A stretch of DNA of 64,000 bases from FEN-1219 sp963810755 (GTDB lineage Bacteria; Pseudomonadota; Gammaproteobacteria; Steroidobacterales; Rariloculaceae), in the NCBI GenBank assembly GCA_963810755.1, contig CAWEOP010000008.1, forward strand, positions 1 through 64,000, written 5' to 3'. Of this stretch, positions 9,312 through 17,303 are shown in pieces. The notes under the pieces are model-generated. The model did not search any database. It was given only the letters and a program-made list of their open reading frames with translations, and had not been told where the DNA came from. Both the position numbers and the translations under genes were made by a program. The number at the start of each line of letters is the position of its first letter. Position 1 is the first letter of the stretch.

Positions 9312-9760
9312 CCCCAGAGATGAAAGAGGCGAATTGGTTCGCAGCGATCGTCGCCGCGATCGCCGCCGCGATTCTCACCGTCGGCGCTGCGACCCGGGAG
9401 CCGCAGCCGAGCCGGGCCGAGAATCCGAGCCCGGAGCCCGAGCATTTCGCGAGCGACTTGATCGGCCGAGCGGTGCAAACGGCGAACGGCGAGGCGGTCG
9501 GCCGGATCGCGGATCTCGTGTTGTCGCCGCAGAACGAGGTTAGGTCGGCCATCGTCGTGTCGGCCGGCGGGTTCCTCGATCTCGATGGTCGCCGCCTCGA
9601 AGTACCGTACGACAGCCTCGTCGTTACCTCGGACCGCAATACCGCGGTCGTGATGATGGGCGAAAACGAGCTCGCAGCGGCGCCCGAAATCGCGCGGAAA
9701 AACGCGGGCACGTTCCTGGCGGGCACTCCAAGCGCTCCGAGCGCTCCGAGCGCTCCCTAA
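9308..9760 (+). CDS. exported PRC-barrel domain protein (first of tandem pair)
   Basis: A 150-residue protein with an N-terminal hydrophobic segment (residues 10-27) acting as signal or anchor, then a PRC-barrel: DLIGRAVQTANGEAVGRIADLVLSPQ, IVVSAGGFLDLDGRRLEVPYDSL. PRC-barrels bind RNA, protein or small ligands; exported versions are common in stress-related operons. Starts in an ATGA overlap with the previous stop. The last codons are three near-identical 9-base units (agcgctccg, 9731-9757) coding SAP-SAP-SAP. Clearly paralogous to the next gene. Confidence 0.8.
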   Translation: MTPEMKEANWFAAIVAAIAAAILTVGAATREPQPSRAENPSPEPEHFASDLIGRAVQTANGEAVGRIADLVLSPQNEVRSAIVVSAGGFLDLDGRRLEVPYDSLVVTSDRNTAVVMMGENELAAAPEIARKNAGTFLAGTPSAPSAPSAP

Positions 9761-9771
9761 GGAGACCACCC

Positions 9772-10362
9772 ATGGATCGCCTGCAAACTCGCGGTCTGCT
9801 AGCAGCCGCGCTGCTCTGCGCGTCCGCGGCGGTCCGCGCTCAGTCTCTGGGACCCGCTCCGCAGCCGGGCGTCGCTGTCGCGCACAGCGTGCTCGCTAGT
9901 CAGGTGATCGGCATGCGGGTGCGGACGGCGAGCGGTGAGCGCATCGGCGCGGTGGAGGACCTCGTTTTGTCGTCGGGAAACCTCGTGAGCGCCGCCGTCG
10001 TGTCGGTTGGCGGCTTCCTCGGCTTCGGGGAAAAGCGAGTCGAGGTCCCGAGCGACAAGCTGCTGCTAAGCAAAGATGCGTCGCTCGTGGTGTCGTTGAC
10101 CCGCGAAGAGCTCGCGGCGATGCCGGCCTATTCGGCGTCATCGTATGCCTTAGTGCCTGCACCCGACGGCAACCGAGCGGACGCCTCAGTCGTGCCGTCG
10201 CAGACTGCCGTGCCCGACGCCGAGGCGCGCTCCGAGGCGAACGCGGAAGCTGCGCGGAGCTTCGCGACGGATGATCCGCGCGTGGCGAAGGGGATCGCCG
10301 AGAACAAGGCAGCGTTCGACAGCCCTGAAGTCGCCGAGGCTGCGGAGCGAAGTGAGCCGTAG
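9772..10362 (+). CDS. exported PRC-barrel domain protein (second of tandem pair)
   Basis: A 196-residue protein with a signal peptide (LAAALLCASAAVRAQS) and a PRC-barrel at residues about 40-110: QVIGMRVRTASGERIGAVEDLVLS, VVSVGGFLGFGEKRVEVPSDKL. The alignment with the preceding protein is obvious by eye, so the pair arose by duplication. The C-terminal 70 residues are Ala/Glu-rich and look disordered. A TAAGGAGA ribosome site overlaps the preceding stop, which supports one operon. Confidence 0.82.
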   Translation: MDRLQTRGLLAAALLCASAAVRAQSLGPAPQPGVAVAHSVLASQVIGMRVRTASGERIGAVEDLVLSSGNLVSAAVVSVGGFLGFGEKRVEVPSDKLLLSKDASLVVSLTREELAAMPAYSASSYALVPAPDGNRADASVVPSQTAVPDAEARSEANAEAARSFATDDPRVAKGIAENKAAFDSPEVAEAAERSEP

Positions 10363-10405
10363 TCGTAAGCGGCCGGCGGAGGCCCGAGGCTCCGTAACCT
10401 CGTCC

Positions 10406-11221
10406 GTGCTCGTCGAAGGTGACACATGCTGGCGCCTCGCGAGCGCGCCGCGTGCGGCAGACGCCATCGTGCTCCAGCTCGGCGACCCGGAGCGCGTCGT
10501 AACGCCGGAGCGGTTCGTCGAACAGGTCGCCGGGGTGAGGAGCGGCCGGCCGATCCTAAGGCGGGCCCTATGGCTGCTCGCCGCGCTCGCTCTCGTCGTG
10601 GCGTCGGTCTTGCTCGTCCGGAATCTTCCGTTCGACGGCGCGGCCTTCACCGAACGCGTGAGCGCTGGCATCGCGTCGCTGCGCGGCAGCCCGTGGCGCG
10701 TGCCGCTCGTGCTGGTCGTATTCGTCGTCGGGAGCACCGTGTCGTTTCCAATCCTCGTGATGATCGGTGCGACGGTGATCGCGCTGGGTCCCGTAGTCGG
10801 CTTCGTCTGTGCCGCTGCGGGCTCGCTGCTCGCGGCGACGGCGACCTACGAGATCGGCCGCTTGATCGGCCGCCGCCCCCTTCGGCGCTGGCTCGGTCAC
10901 AAAGCGCAAATGCTCGAGCGCCGCCTCGAGGGCCGCGGCATCGTCACTGTCGCGTTGATTCGCAAGGTGCCGGTCGCGCCGTTCACGATCGTCAACATGC
11001 TCATCGGCGCTTCGGGCTTGCCCTACCGCGAGTTCATCGCCGGGACCGCGATCGGGATGCTTCCGGGCATCGCGGCCTTCGCGTTCGTCGGCGACCGCGC
11101 GGTCGGCGTGTGGCGCGACCCGACGATTCTGAATGTGAGCCTCGTTGCGGCGGCGATCCTGGTATGGGTCGGAGTAGTGATCGGACTCCAACACCTGATG
11201 AACCGCCACGCCGCGAAATGA
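10406..11221 (+). CDS. VTT/TVP38 (DedA-like) membrane protein with a remnant PLD N-terminus
   Basis: Started at GTG 10406, the 271-residue product opens with EGDTCWRLASAPRAA, the usual opening of bacterial PLD-VTT fusion proteins, but continues at once into LGDPERVVTPERFVEQV, which resembles the end of their PLD part. The two HKD catalytic motifs are absent. From residue about 55 it is a complete VTT domain: hydrophobic segments at 55-72, 100-120, 122-150 and 240-262, with the GATVIALGPVVGF and RKVPVAPFTIVNMLIG motifs of TVP38/TMEM64 proteins. Followed by an ATGA overlap with the EEP gene, the usual partner of PLD-VTT proteins. Possibly a lipid scramblase-like membrane protein. Confidence 0.75.
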   Translation: MLVEGDTCWRLASAPRAADAIVLQLGDPERVVTPERFVEQVAGVRSGRPILRRALWLLAALALVVASVLLVRNLPFDGAAFTERVSAGIASLRGSPWRVPLVLVVFVVGSTVSFPILVMIGATVIALGPVVGFVCAAAGSLLAATATYEIGRLIGRRPLRRWLGHKAQMLERRLEGRGIVTVALIRKVPVAPFTIVNMLIGASGLPYREFIAGTAIGMLPGIAAFAFVGDRAVGVWRDPTILNVSLVAAAILVWVGVVIGLQHLMNRHAAK

Positions 11222-11955
11222 CTCACCCCGGCTCGACCATTCGCGTTCTCACGTGGAACGTTCACGGCTGCGTCGGGCGAGACGGGGTGTGCGATCCTGA
11301 TCGCGTCGCGCGCGTGCTCGAGGCGGCGCAGCCCGACATTTCGGCCCTCCAAGAGATCGACAATCGCACGCGCGCTGCGGCGCACGATCCGTTCTCGTAT
11401 TTCGGCGAGCTGTTCGGGTGGACGACCGTATCGGCGCGGACGCTGACGGCAAGGGACGGCCACTACGGCCACATCATCCTGAGCCGGTGGCCCATCGAGT
11501 CGCTTGGCGAGGTCGACCTGTCGGTTCGCTGGCGCGAGCCCCGCAAGGCGATCGTCGGCGCGATCGATTCACCGGGCGGGCGGATCGTAGTCGTTGCCGC
11601 GCACCTCGGGCTGTTGCCGTTCGAGCGCCGCAAGCAGTTCGCCCGCCTCAAAGAGCGCATCGCGCTCGTCGCAGAGCGCCCGCTGATCGTGCTCGGCGAC
11701 TTCAACGACTTCCCGGGGCGTGGACTCGCCGAACGGAGCCTCTGCCCGCCGCTGCAAGGCGCGCCGTCGCTGCCGACCTACCCGTCGCGCCTACCGCTGC
11801 TGCCGCTCGACCGAATCTGGTTCAGCGAGCCGCTCGAGCTCGCGACGATCGCGACGCTGCAGGACGCCGAACGCATCTCGGATCACTTGCCGCTCGTCGC
11901 GGGCTTGCGGCTCCCTGGGCCCGCCGAGGCCGAGCGCGCGGATCGACGTGAATAG
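11218..11955 (+). CDS. endonuclease/exonuclease/phosphatase-family hydrolase
   Basis: A 245-residue metal-dependent phosphodiesterase of the EEP (DNase I-like) fold. The diagnostic motifs are in order: VLTWNVHGCVG (metal-ligand Asn), ALQEID (metal-ligand Glu), VVAAHLGL (catalytic His), VLGDFNDFPG (Asp/Asn pair) and SDHLPLVA (terminal Asp-His). No signal peptide is seen. Translational coupling to the VTT gene (ATGA overlap) and family habit suggest an action on lipid or nucleotide phosphodiesters at the membrane, but the substrate is unknown. Confidence 0.88.
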   Translation: MTHPGSTIRVLTWNVHGCVGRDGVCDPDRVARVLEAAQPDISALQEIDNRTRAAAHDPFSYFGELFGWTTVSARTLTARDGHYGHIILSRWPIESLGEVDLSVRWREPRKAIVGAIDSPGGRIVVVAAHLGLLPFERRKQFARLKERIALVAERPLIVLGDFNDFPGRGLAERSLCPPLQGAPSLPTYPSRLPLLPLDRIWFSEPLELATIATLQDAERISDHLPLVAGLRLPGPAEAERADRRE

Positions 11956-12033
11956 CGATCCCGCGGTGTGTCGGCGTTGCAGGCCACTGAGTGAACGAGC
12001 AGTCGCCGCGCCGCCGGGGGAGCTCGAGGAGTT

Positions 12034-12049
12034 TGGCACGGGGTTTGCT
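12034..12049 (+). promoter_or_regulatory. sigma-54 (RpoN) promoter upstream of glgC operon, perfect consensus
   Basis: TGGCACGGGGTTTGCT matches every position of TGGCACRNNNNTTGCW, with GG at 12035-12036 and GC at 12047-12048 separated by 10 bases. It lies 93 bases before the glgC ATG, outside the preceding coding region, and points along the glgC-glgX-treZ-treY operon. RpoN promoters need an AAA+ activator; none is encoded in the window. Confidence 0.8.
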
Positions 12050-12142
12050 TTCATCCAGTAACGACCGGATCGGGGCGAGGCCCACGTGCCTCTGCGTCGC
12101 AAACCTTGCGATCGCGGTCACTGTTCTTGGGATGGCCGCGGG

Positions 12143-13393
12143 ATGGACACGACGAGCGATTCTACCGACGGCGGGCAGAGGTTCTGCAACGAGGCGTTGG
12201 CCCTGGTGCTCGCGGTCGGCCGCGGCACTCGTCTCGCCGGCCTGACCGCCGAGCAAACCAAGGCGGCGATCCCGTTCGGAGGCCCCTATCGGGCGGTCGA
12301 CTTCGCGTTGTCCAACTGCGTGAATTCGCAGATCCGCCGAATCGCGCTGCTGACGCAGTACAAGTCGCAGTCGCTGATTCGCCACGTGCAACGCGGCTGG
12401 GGTTTCCTGCACCGAGAAGTCGGCGAGTACGTGGAGGTCTGGCCCGCGCAGCAGCAAGACGGCGCGCGGTGGTACGGAGGGACCGTCGACGCGGTCTATC
12501 AGAACATGGACCTGATCGAGGCCGCGGACCCGAGCTACGTGCTCGTAGTCGCGGGCGACAAGATCCACTCGCTCGATTATTCGTCGATGGCCGAGCAGCA
12601 CGCCGAGAGCCGCGCCGACCTCACGGTCGCGTGCGTCGAAATGCCGTTTGCGGAAGCCGCGGAGCTCGACGCCGCGGTGGTCGCGCCGGAGCGCCGCATC
12701 GAGTACATCGGTCCGCGCGCGCATGCCCGCGGCTCGGAGCGCGGCGACGATCGCGCATGGCTCGTGCCGATGGGCGTCTACGTCTTCTCGACGGGCTTCC
12801 TGCTCGACCGTCTCAGGGAATGGGCGAGCCGATCGGCGAGCGTCGACTTCGCTCGCGACCTCGTTCCGGCCGCGGCTCGATCGTCGCTCGCGTTCGCCTA
12901 TGAATGCCGCGACGGTGCGCGGCCCGGATATTGGCGCGACGTGGGGACCGTCGATCGCTATTGGCGTGCACACATGGAGCTGCTCAAGGACCCCCCGCCG
13001 CTCGCCTTCGACGATCCGGAGTGGCCGCTGTTCACGCGCCACGAGCCTCTGAGCCCCGGGCAGCTGCGCCCCGGCGCCCGGATCGATGCCGCGATCGTGA
13101 GTCCCGGCTGTGTCGTCGCGGGAGAAGTGTCGCGGTCCGTGCTGTCGAATCGCTGCCGCATCGGCGAGGGCGCGAGCGTCCGCAACTCAGTGCTGCTCCC
13201 GGGTGCGACGGTCGGCGACGGCTGTGTGCTCGATCGAGTCGTCGTCGACAGCGGCTGCGCGATCCCGCCCTATGTCACGCTCGGTGCGAGGACGGGCGCC
13301 GAGCGCGGCTATTACGTCTCGCCGAACGGTGTGCTGCTGGTCTCGTCTTCGGGCGCGGCGCCGCCACCGTTGCCGGTCCGGAAAATCGCCTGA
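12143..13393 (+). CDS. glgC: GlgC-like glucose-1-phosphate adenylyltransferase with altered active-site residues
   Basis: A 416-residue protein aligning end to end with ADP-glucose pyrophosphorylase. The nucleotidyltransferase part is at residues 15-270, with SNCVNSQIRRIALLTQYKSQS, QRGWGF, WYGGTVDAVYQN and GYWRDVGT all in place. The C-terminal left-handed beta-helix starts near residue 310 (GCVVAGEVSRSVLSNRC). Two catalytic residues (Arg of GRGTRL, Lys of TKAAIP) and the Asp of AGDKIH are kept. But the conserved AGGRG is AVGRG, and the EFVEKP segment holding the glucose-1-phosphate Lys (Lys195 of Escherichia coli) is EYIGPR. Activity may be weak or changed. First gene of the operon; start chosen at 12143 because the family begins about here. 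Confidence 0.85.
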   Translation: MDTTSDSTDGGQRFCNEALALVLAVGRGTRLAGLTAEQTKAAIPFGGPYRAVDFALSNCVNSQIRRIALLTQYKSQSLIRHVQRGWGFLHREVGEYVEVWPAQQQDGARWYGGTVDAVYQNMDLIEAADPSYVLVVAGDKIHSLDYSSMAEQHAESRADLTVACVEMPFAEAAELDAAVVAPERRIEYIGPRAHARGSERGDDRAWLVPMGVYVFSTGFLLDRLREWASRSASVDFARDLVPAAARSSLAFAYECRDGARPGYWRDVGTVDRYWRAHMELLKDPPPLAFDDPEWPLFTRHEPLSPGQLRPGARIDAAIVSPGCVVAGEVSRSVLSNRCRIGEGASVRNSVLLPGATVGDGCVLDRVVVDSGCAIPPYVTLGARTGAERGYYVSPNGVLLVSSSGAAPPPLPVRKIA

Positions 13394-13416
13394 CCGCCGG
13401 GCTGACGCCCACCTTC

Positions 13417-15516
13417 ATGACCGACCGATACACCAGCGTCTGGCCCGGCAAGCCTTATCCCCTCGGCGCGACTTGGGATGGCGAAGGCGTCAACTTCGCG
13501 CTGTTCTCCGAGCATGCCGAGCGCGTGGAGCTGTGCCTCTTCGACGCGAGCTCGAAGCAGCTCGAAACGCGCATCCCGATGCCGGAGCGCACGCACCAGG
13601 TGTGGCATTGCTATCTGCCGGACGCCCGGCCCGGGCTGCAGTACGGTTATCGCGTGTACGGAACGTACGCGCCGGGTCAGGGTCACCGGTTCAATCCGAA
13701 CAAGCTGCTGCTCGACCCGTACGCGAAGTCGATCCGCGGCGAGCTCAAGTGGGGCAACCAGCACTTCGGCTACCGGATCGGCAGCCCGAAGGCGGACCTT
13801 TCGTTCGACCGGCGCAACAACGCCGCGACGATGCTGCGCTCCTGCGTGATCGACCCCGCGTTCAGCTGGGGCGACGATCGGGCACCACGAACGCCGTGGG
13901 GCGAGACGGTGATCTACGAGCTGCACGTCAAGGGGTTCACTCAGAGCCACCCCGAGGTTCCGGCGCACTTGCGCGGCACCTACGGTGGTGTCGCGAGCCA
14001 GCCCGCGCTCGATCACCTGCGCCGGCTCGGCGTGACGGCCGTGGAGCTCATGCCTATCCACGCGTTCATCGACGACCGCCACCTCGTCGAGCGCGGCCTG
14101 CGCAACTACTGGGGCTACAACACGATCGGGTTCTTCGCGCCCGACGGGCGCTACGCGGCCAGCAACGAAGTGAACGAGTTCAAGACGATGGTGCATCGCC
14201 TGCACTCTTACGGAATCGAGGTGCTCCTCGACGTCGTCTACAACCACACGGCGGAGGGCAGCGAGCTCGGTCCCACCTTAAGCTTTCGCGGCATCGACAA
14301 CGCGGCGTACTACCGGCTCGCGCAGGACCCGCGCTATTACACCGACTACACGGGCTGCGGGAACACGCTCGACATGACGCAGCCGCGCGTGCTGCAGCTG
14401 ATCATGGACAGCTTGCGCTACTGGGTCACGGAAATGCACGTCGACGGCTTTCGCTTCGATCTCGCCGCAGCGCTCGCACGCGAGCTGCACGATGTGGATC
14501 GGCTCGGCGCATTCTTCGACATCATCCACCAAGACCCGCTGCTGTCGCAGGTCAAGCTGATCGCAGAGCCGTGGGATCTCGGCGAGGGCGGCTACCAGGT
14601 CGGCAATTTTCCGGTGGGCTGGACGGAATGGAACGGCAAATACCGGGACACCGTGCGCCGCTACTGGAAGGGTGACGACGGCACCCTCGGCGAGTTCGCA
14701 TTCCGGCTCACGGGCTCGGCCGATCTCTACGAGACGGGCGGGCGTCTGCCGTCCGCGAGCGTCAACTTCGTCACGGCGCACGACGGCTTCACGCTGTCGG
14801 ACCTCGTGAGCTACAACGACAAGCACAACGAGGCCAATCTCGATGACAACCGCGACGGCGAGAATCACAACAACAGCTGGAACTGCGGGGCCGAAGGCCA
14901 GACCGACGACGCGGCAGTGAACGAGCTGCGCGCGCAGCAGAAACGCAATTTCCTCGCGACGTTGATCCTGTCGCAGGGCGTGCCGATGTTGCTCGGCGGC
15001 GACGAGCTCGGCCGCACGCAGGGAGGCAACAACAACACCTACTGCCAGGACAATGAGATCAGTTGGATCGACTGGGCTCGCGCCGATTCGGCTCTCGTGT
15101 CGTTCACGGCCGCGCTGATCGGCGTGCGCAAACGGCATCCGACTTTCAGGCGCCGCCGCTATTTTCAGGGCAAGAGCTTGCGCGGTCAGGACCTGCAATG
15201 GCTGAATCCGGACGGCGTCGAGATGTCGCCCGAGAATTGGAGCGATCCGCACGCGCGCTGTGTAGGCGCGCTATTCCTCGCAGCGGGGTTCGAGGAGCAG
15301 GATGCGCGCGGCGAGCCGATCACCGACGACGACTTCTTGCTGCTCTTGAACGCGCACTACGAGAGCATCGAGTTTCGCTTGCCCGAGGGGGCGGGTTGGC
15401 GCGCGGTGCTCGACACGGCACGCCAGCTCGATCCGGGCGCCGCCGCCGACGAGCAGCTCGGACGCTACGTGATCCGCGGCCGCTCGCTCGCGCTGCTGAT
15501 CCGGGAGGTCGCATGA
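13417..15516 (+). CDS. glgX: glycogen debranching enzyme (isoamylase type)
   Basis: A 699-residue GH13 enzyme that cleaves alpha-1,6 branches of glycogen or limit dextrins in the cytoplasm. N-terminal CBM48 domain (YPLGATWDGEGVNFALFSEH) is followed by the barrel with VIYELHVKGFT, LLDVVYNHTAEG, VDGFRFDLA (nucleophile Asp), LIAEPWDLGEGGYQVG (acid/base Glu) and VTAHDGFTLSDLVSYNDKHN (transition-state Asp, plus a typical GlgX segment). Frame is intact over its full length. Within the operon it supplies linear chains to TreY/TreZ. Ends in an ATGA overlap with treZ. Confidence 0.95.
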   Translation: MTDRYTSVWPGKPYPLGATWDGEGVNFALFSEHAERVELCLFDASSKQLETRIPMPERTHQVWHCYLPDARPGLQYGYRVYGTYAPGQGHRFNPNKLLLDPYAKSIRGELKWGNQHFGYRIGSPKADLSFDRRNNAATMLRSCVIDPAFSWGDDRAPRTPWGETVIYELHVKGFTQSHPEVPAHLRGTYGGVASQPALDHLRRLGVTAVELMPIHAFIDDRHLVERGLRNYWGYNTIGFFAPDGRYAASNEVNEFKTMVHRLHSYGIEVLLDVVYNHTAEGSELGPTLSFRGIDNAAYYRLAQDPRYYTDYTGCGNTLDMTQPRVLQLIMDSLRYWVTEMHVDGFRFDLAAALARELHDVDRLGAFFDIIHQDPLLSQVKLIAEPWDLGEGGYQVGNFPVGWTEWNGKYRDTVRRYWKGDDGTLGEFAFRLTGSADLYETGGRLPSASVNFVTAHDGFTLSDLVSYNDKHNEANLDDNRDGENHNNSWNCGAEGQTDDAAVNELRAQQKRNFLATLILSQGVPMLLGGDELGRTQGGNNNTYCQDNEISWIDWARADSALVSFTAALIGVRKRHPTFRRRRYFQGKSLRGQDLQWLNPDGVEMSPENWSDPHARCVGALFLAAGFEEQDARGEPITDDDFLLLLNAHYESIEFRLPEGAGWRAVLDTARQLDPGAAADEQLGRYVIRGRSLALLIREVA

Positions 15517-17303
15517 ACAGTCGGCATGCGATGCCGTTCGGTGCCGAGGTAGGGCCGCGCGGCGTGCGCTTCTCCGTGTGGGCGCCGGCCGCGCGCGAGG
15601 CGCGGGTGCACGTCGACGGCCGCGTCGTGACGCTCGAGCCTCGGGCGCGACGGGTTCTTCACGCGGCTCGACGAGGGCGCGCGCGCGGGCTCGCGTTACG
15701 CATTCTCGTTCGACTCGAGCGAGCTCCGAGTTCCCGATCCCGCGTCGCGTTTCAACCCCGAGGACGTGCACGCACCGAGCGAGGTGGTCGATCCCGCCGC
15801 ATTCCTCTGGAGCGACGCGAAGTGGCGCGGCCGGCCTTGGCGCGAAGCGGTGATCTACGAGCTGCACGTCGGCACCTTCACGGCCGAGGGCACGTACGAG
15901 GGGGCGGAGCGGCGGCTCGACTACCTCGCCGATCTCGGCGTCACCGCGATCGAGCTGATGCCGCTCGCGGACTCGCCGGGGCGCTGCAACTGGGGCTACG
16001 ACGGCGTTCTCCCGTTTGCGCCGGAGCACAGCTACGGCCGGCCGGAATCCCTCAAGCGCTTCGTCCAGAGCGCGCACGAGCGCGGGCTCATGGTGCTGCT
16101 CGACGTCGTCTACAACCACTTCGGTCCGGACGGCAACTATCTGCATCTCTACGCGCCGCAGTTTTTCACGACGCGCCATCACACGCCCTGGGGCAACGCA
16201 ATCAACTTCGACGATTCCGGCAGCGCCGCCGTTCGCCGGTTCTTCATTCATAACGCGCTGTATTGGCTCGAGGAGTATCACTTCGACGGCCTCAGGCTCG
16301 ACGCCGTGCACAGCATCATCGACGACTCCGATCCGACGTTCCTGCGCGACCTCGCGTCCGCGGTGCAGCGGACTCGAGCTCGGCCGGCACACACACCTCG
16401 TGCTCGAGAACGATCGCAACGAGGCGACGCTCCTCGAGCGCGGTGCGGGCGGCGCGCCGCGAGCGTACACCGCGCAGTGGAACGACGATCTGCACCACGT
16501 GCTGCACGTGCTGCTGACGGGCGAGACACGCGGCCACTATGAGGACTACGAGCGGCCGGGCGAGCAGCTGCTGCGCGCGCTCACCGCGGGGTTCGTCTAT
16601 CAGGGCGAGACGTCGCGCTACCGGCGCGGTAGGGCGCGCGGCGAGCCGAGCGGCGCGCTGCCGCCCGAGGCGTTCGTGAGCTTCCTCCAGAATCACGATC
16701 AGATCGGCAACCGGCCCGACGGCAAGCGGCTCTGGATGCTGCTGCATCCTACGCGGATGCTCGCGGCCGAGACTCTTCTCGCGCTGCTGCCGACGCCCAT
16801 CCTGATGTTCATGGGCGACGAGTTCCACGCGCCGAGCGTGTTTCCGTTCTTCTGCGACTTCAAAGGCGAGCTCGCAGCTGCGGTGACCGAAGGGCGCCGC
16901 GAGGAGTTCCGCAAGCTCGCGGACCCCGACACCGATCTCGATCTGCTACCGGGTCCGAACACGCCGGAGGCACGCGCGGCCGCCGTGCTCGATTGGCGCT
17001 CGCTTCGCGCCGCGCCGCACGCGCAGGCGCTCGAGCGCCAGCGCGCGTGGCTCCGTACACGCCGCGATTCGCTCGTGCCGCGGTTACCGGCGCACACGCC
17101 GGCGGGCGAGCTCCTCGGCGCGCGCGCGCTGCTCGCGCGCTGGACGCTTGCGGACGGCACGCGGCTCACGCTCGTCGCCAATCTCGACGACCGCGAGCTG
17201 TTCGCGCCGCCGCCGCTGCGCGGCGAGGTGCTCGCAGCCACGCATCCCGATCACGACGGGCGCGCTCCCGCCGTGGTTCGTGTCGTGGACGCTGGAGCCT
17301 TGA
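15513..17303 (+). CDS. treZ: malto-oligosyltrehalose trehalohydrolase (three frameshifts)
   Basis: GH13 enzyme that releases trehalose from maltooligosyl-trehalose made by TreY. The N-terminus (FGAEVGPRGVRFSVWAPAAREARV) is in the frame of the ATG at 15513. The body shifts near 15640 (FFTRLDEGARAGSRYAFSF onward) and near 16370, and returns to the first frame near 17250 to end LPPWFVSWTLEP. Catalytic residues are recognisable: FDGLRLDAVHSI (Asp), LVLENDRNEA (Glu), LQNHDQIGNR (Asp). Total span of 597 codons matches the family. The stop abuts the GTG start of treY, so the genes are coupled. Breaks are most likely sequence errors. Confidence 0.9.

Noticed and set aside
9731..9757. Three 9-base tandem units agcgctccg at the end of the first PRC-barrel gene.
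   Set aside because: Short in-frame Ser-Ala-Pro repeat at a disordered C-terminus; no sign of wider function.
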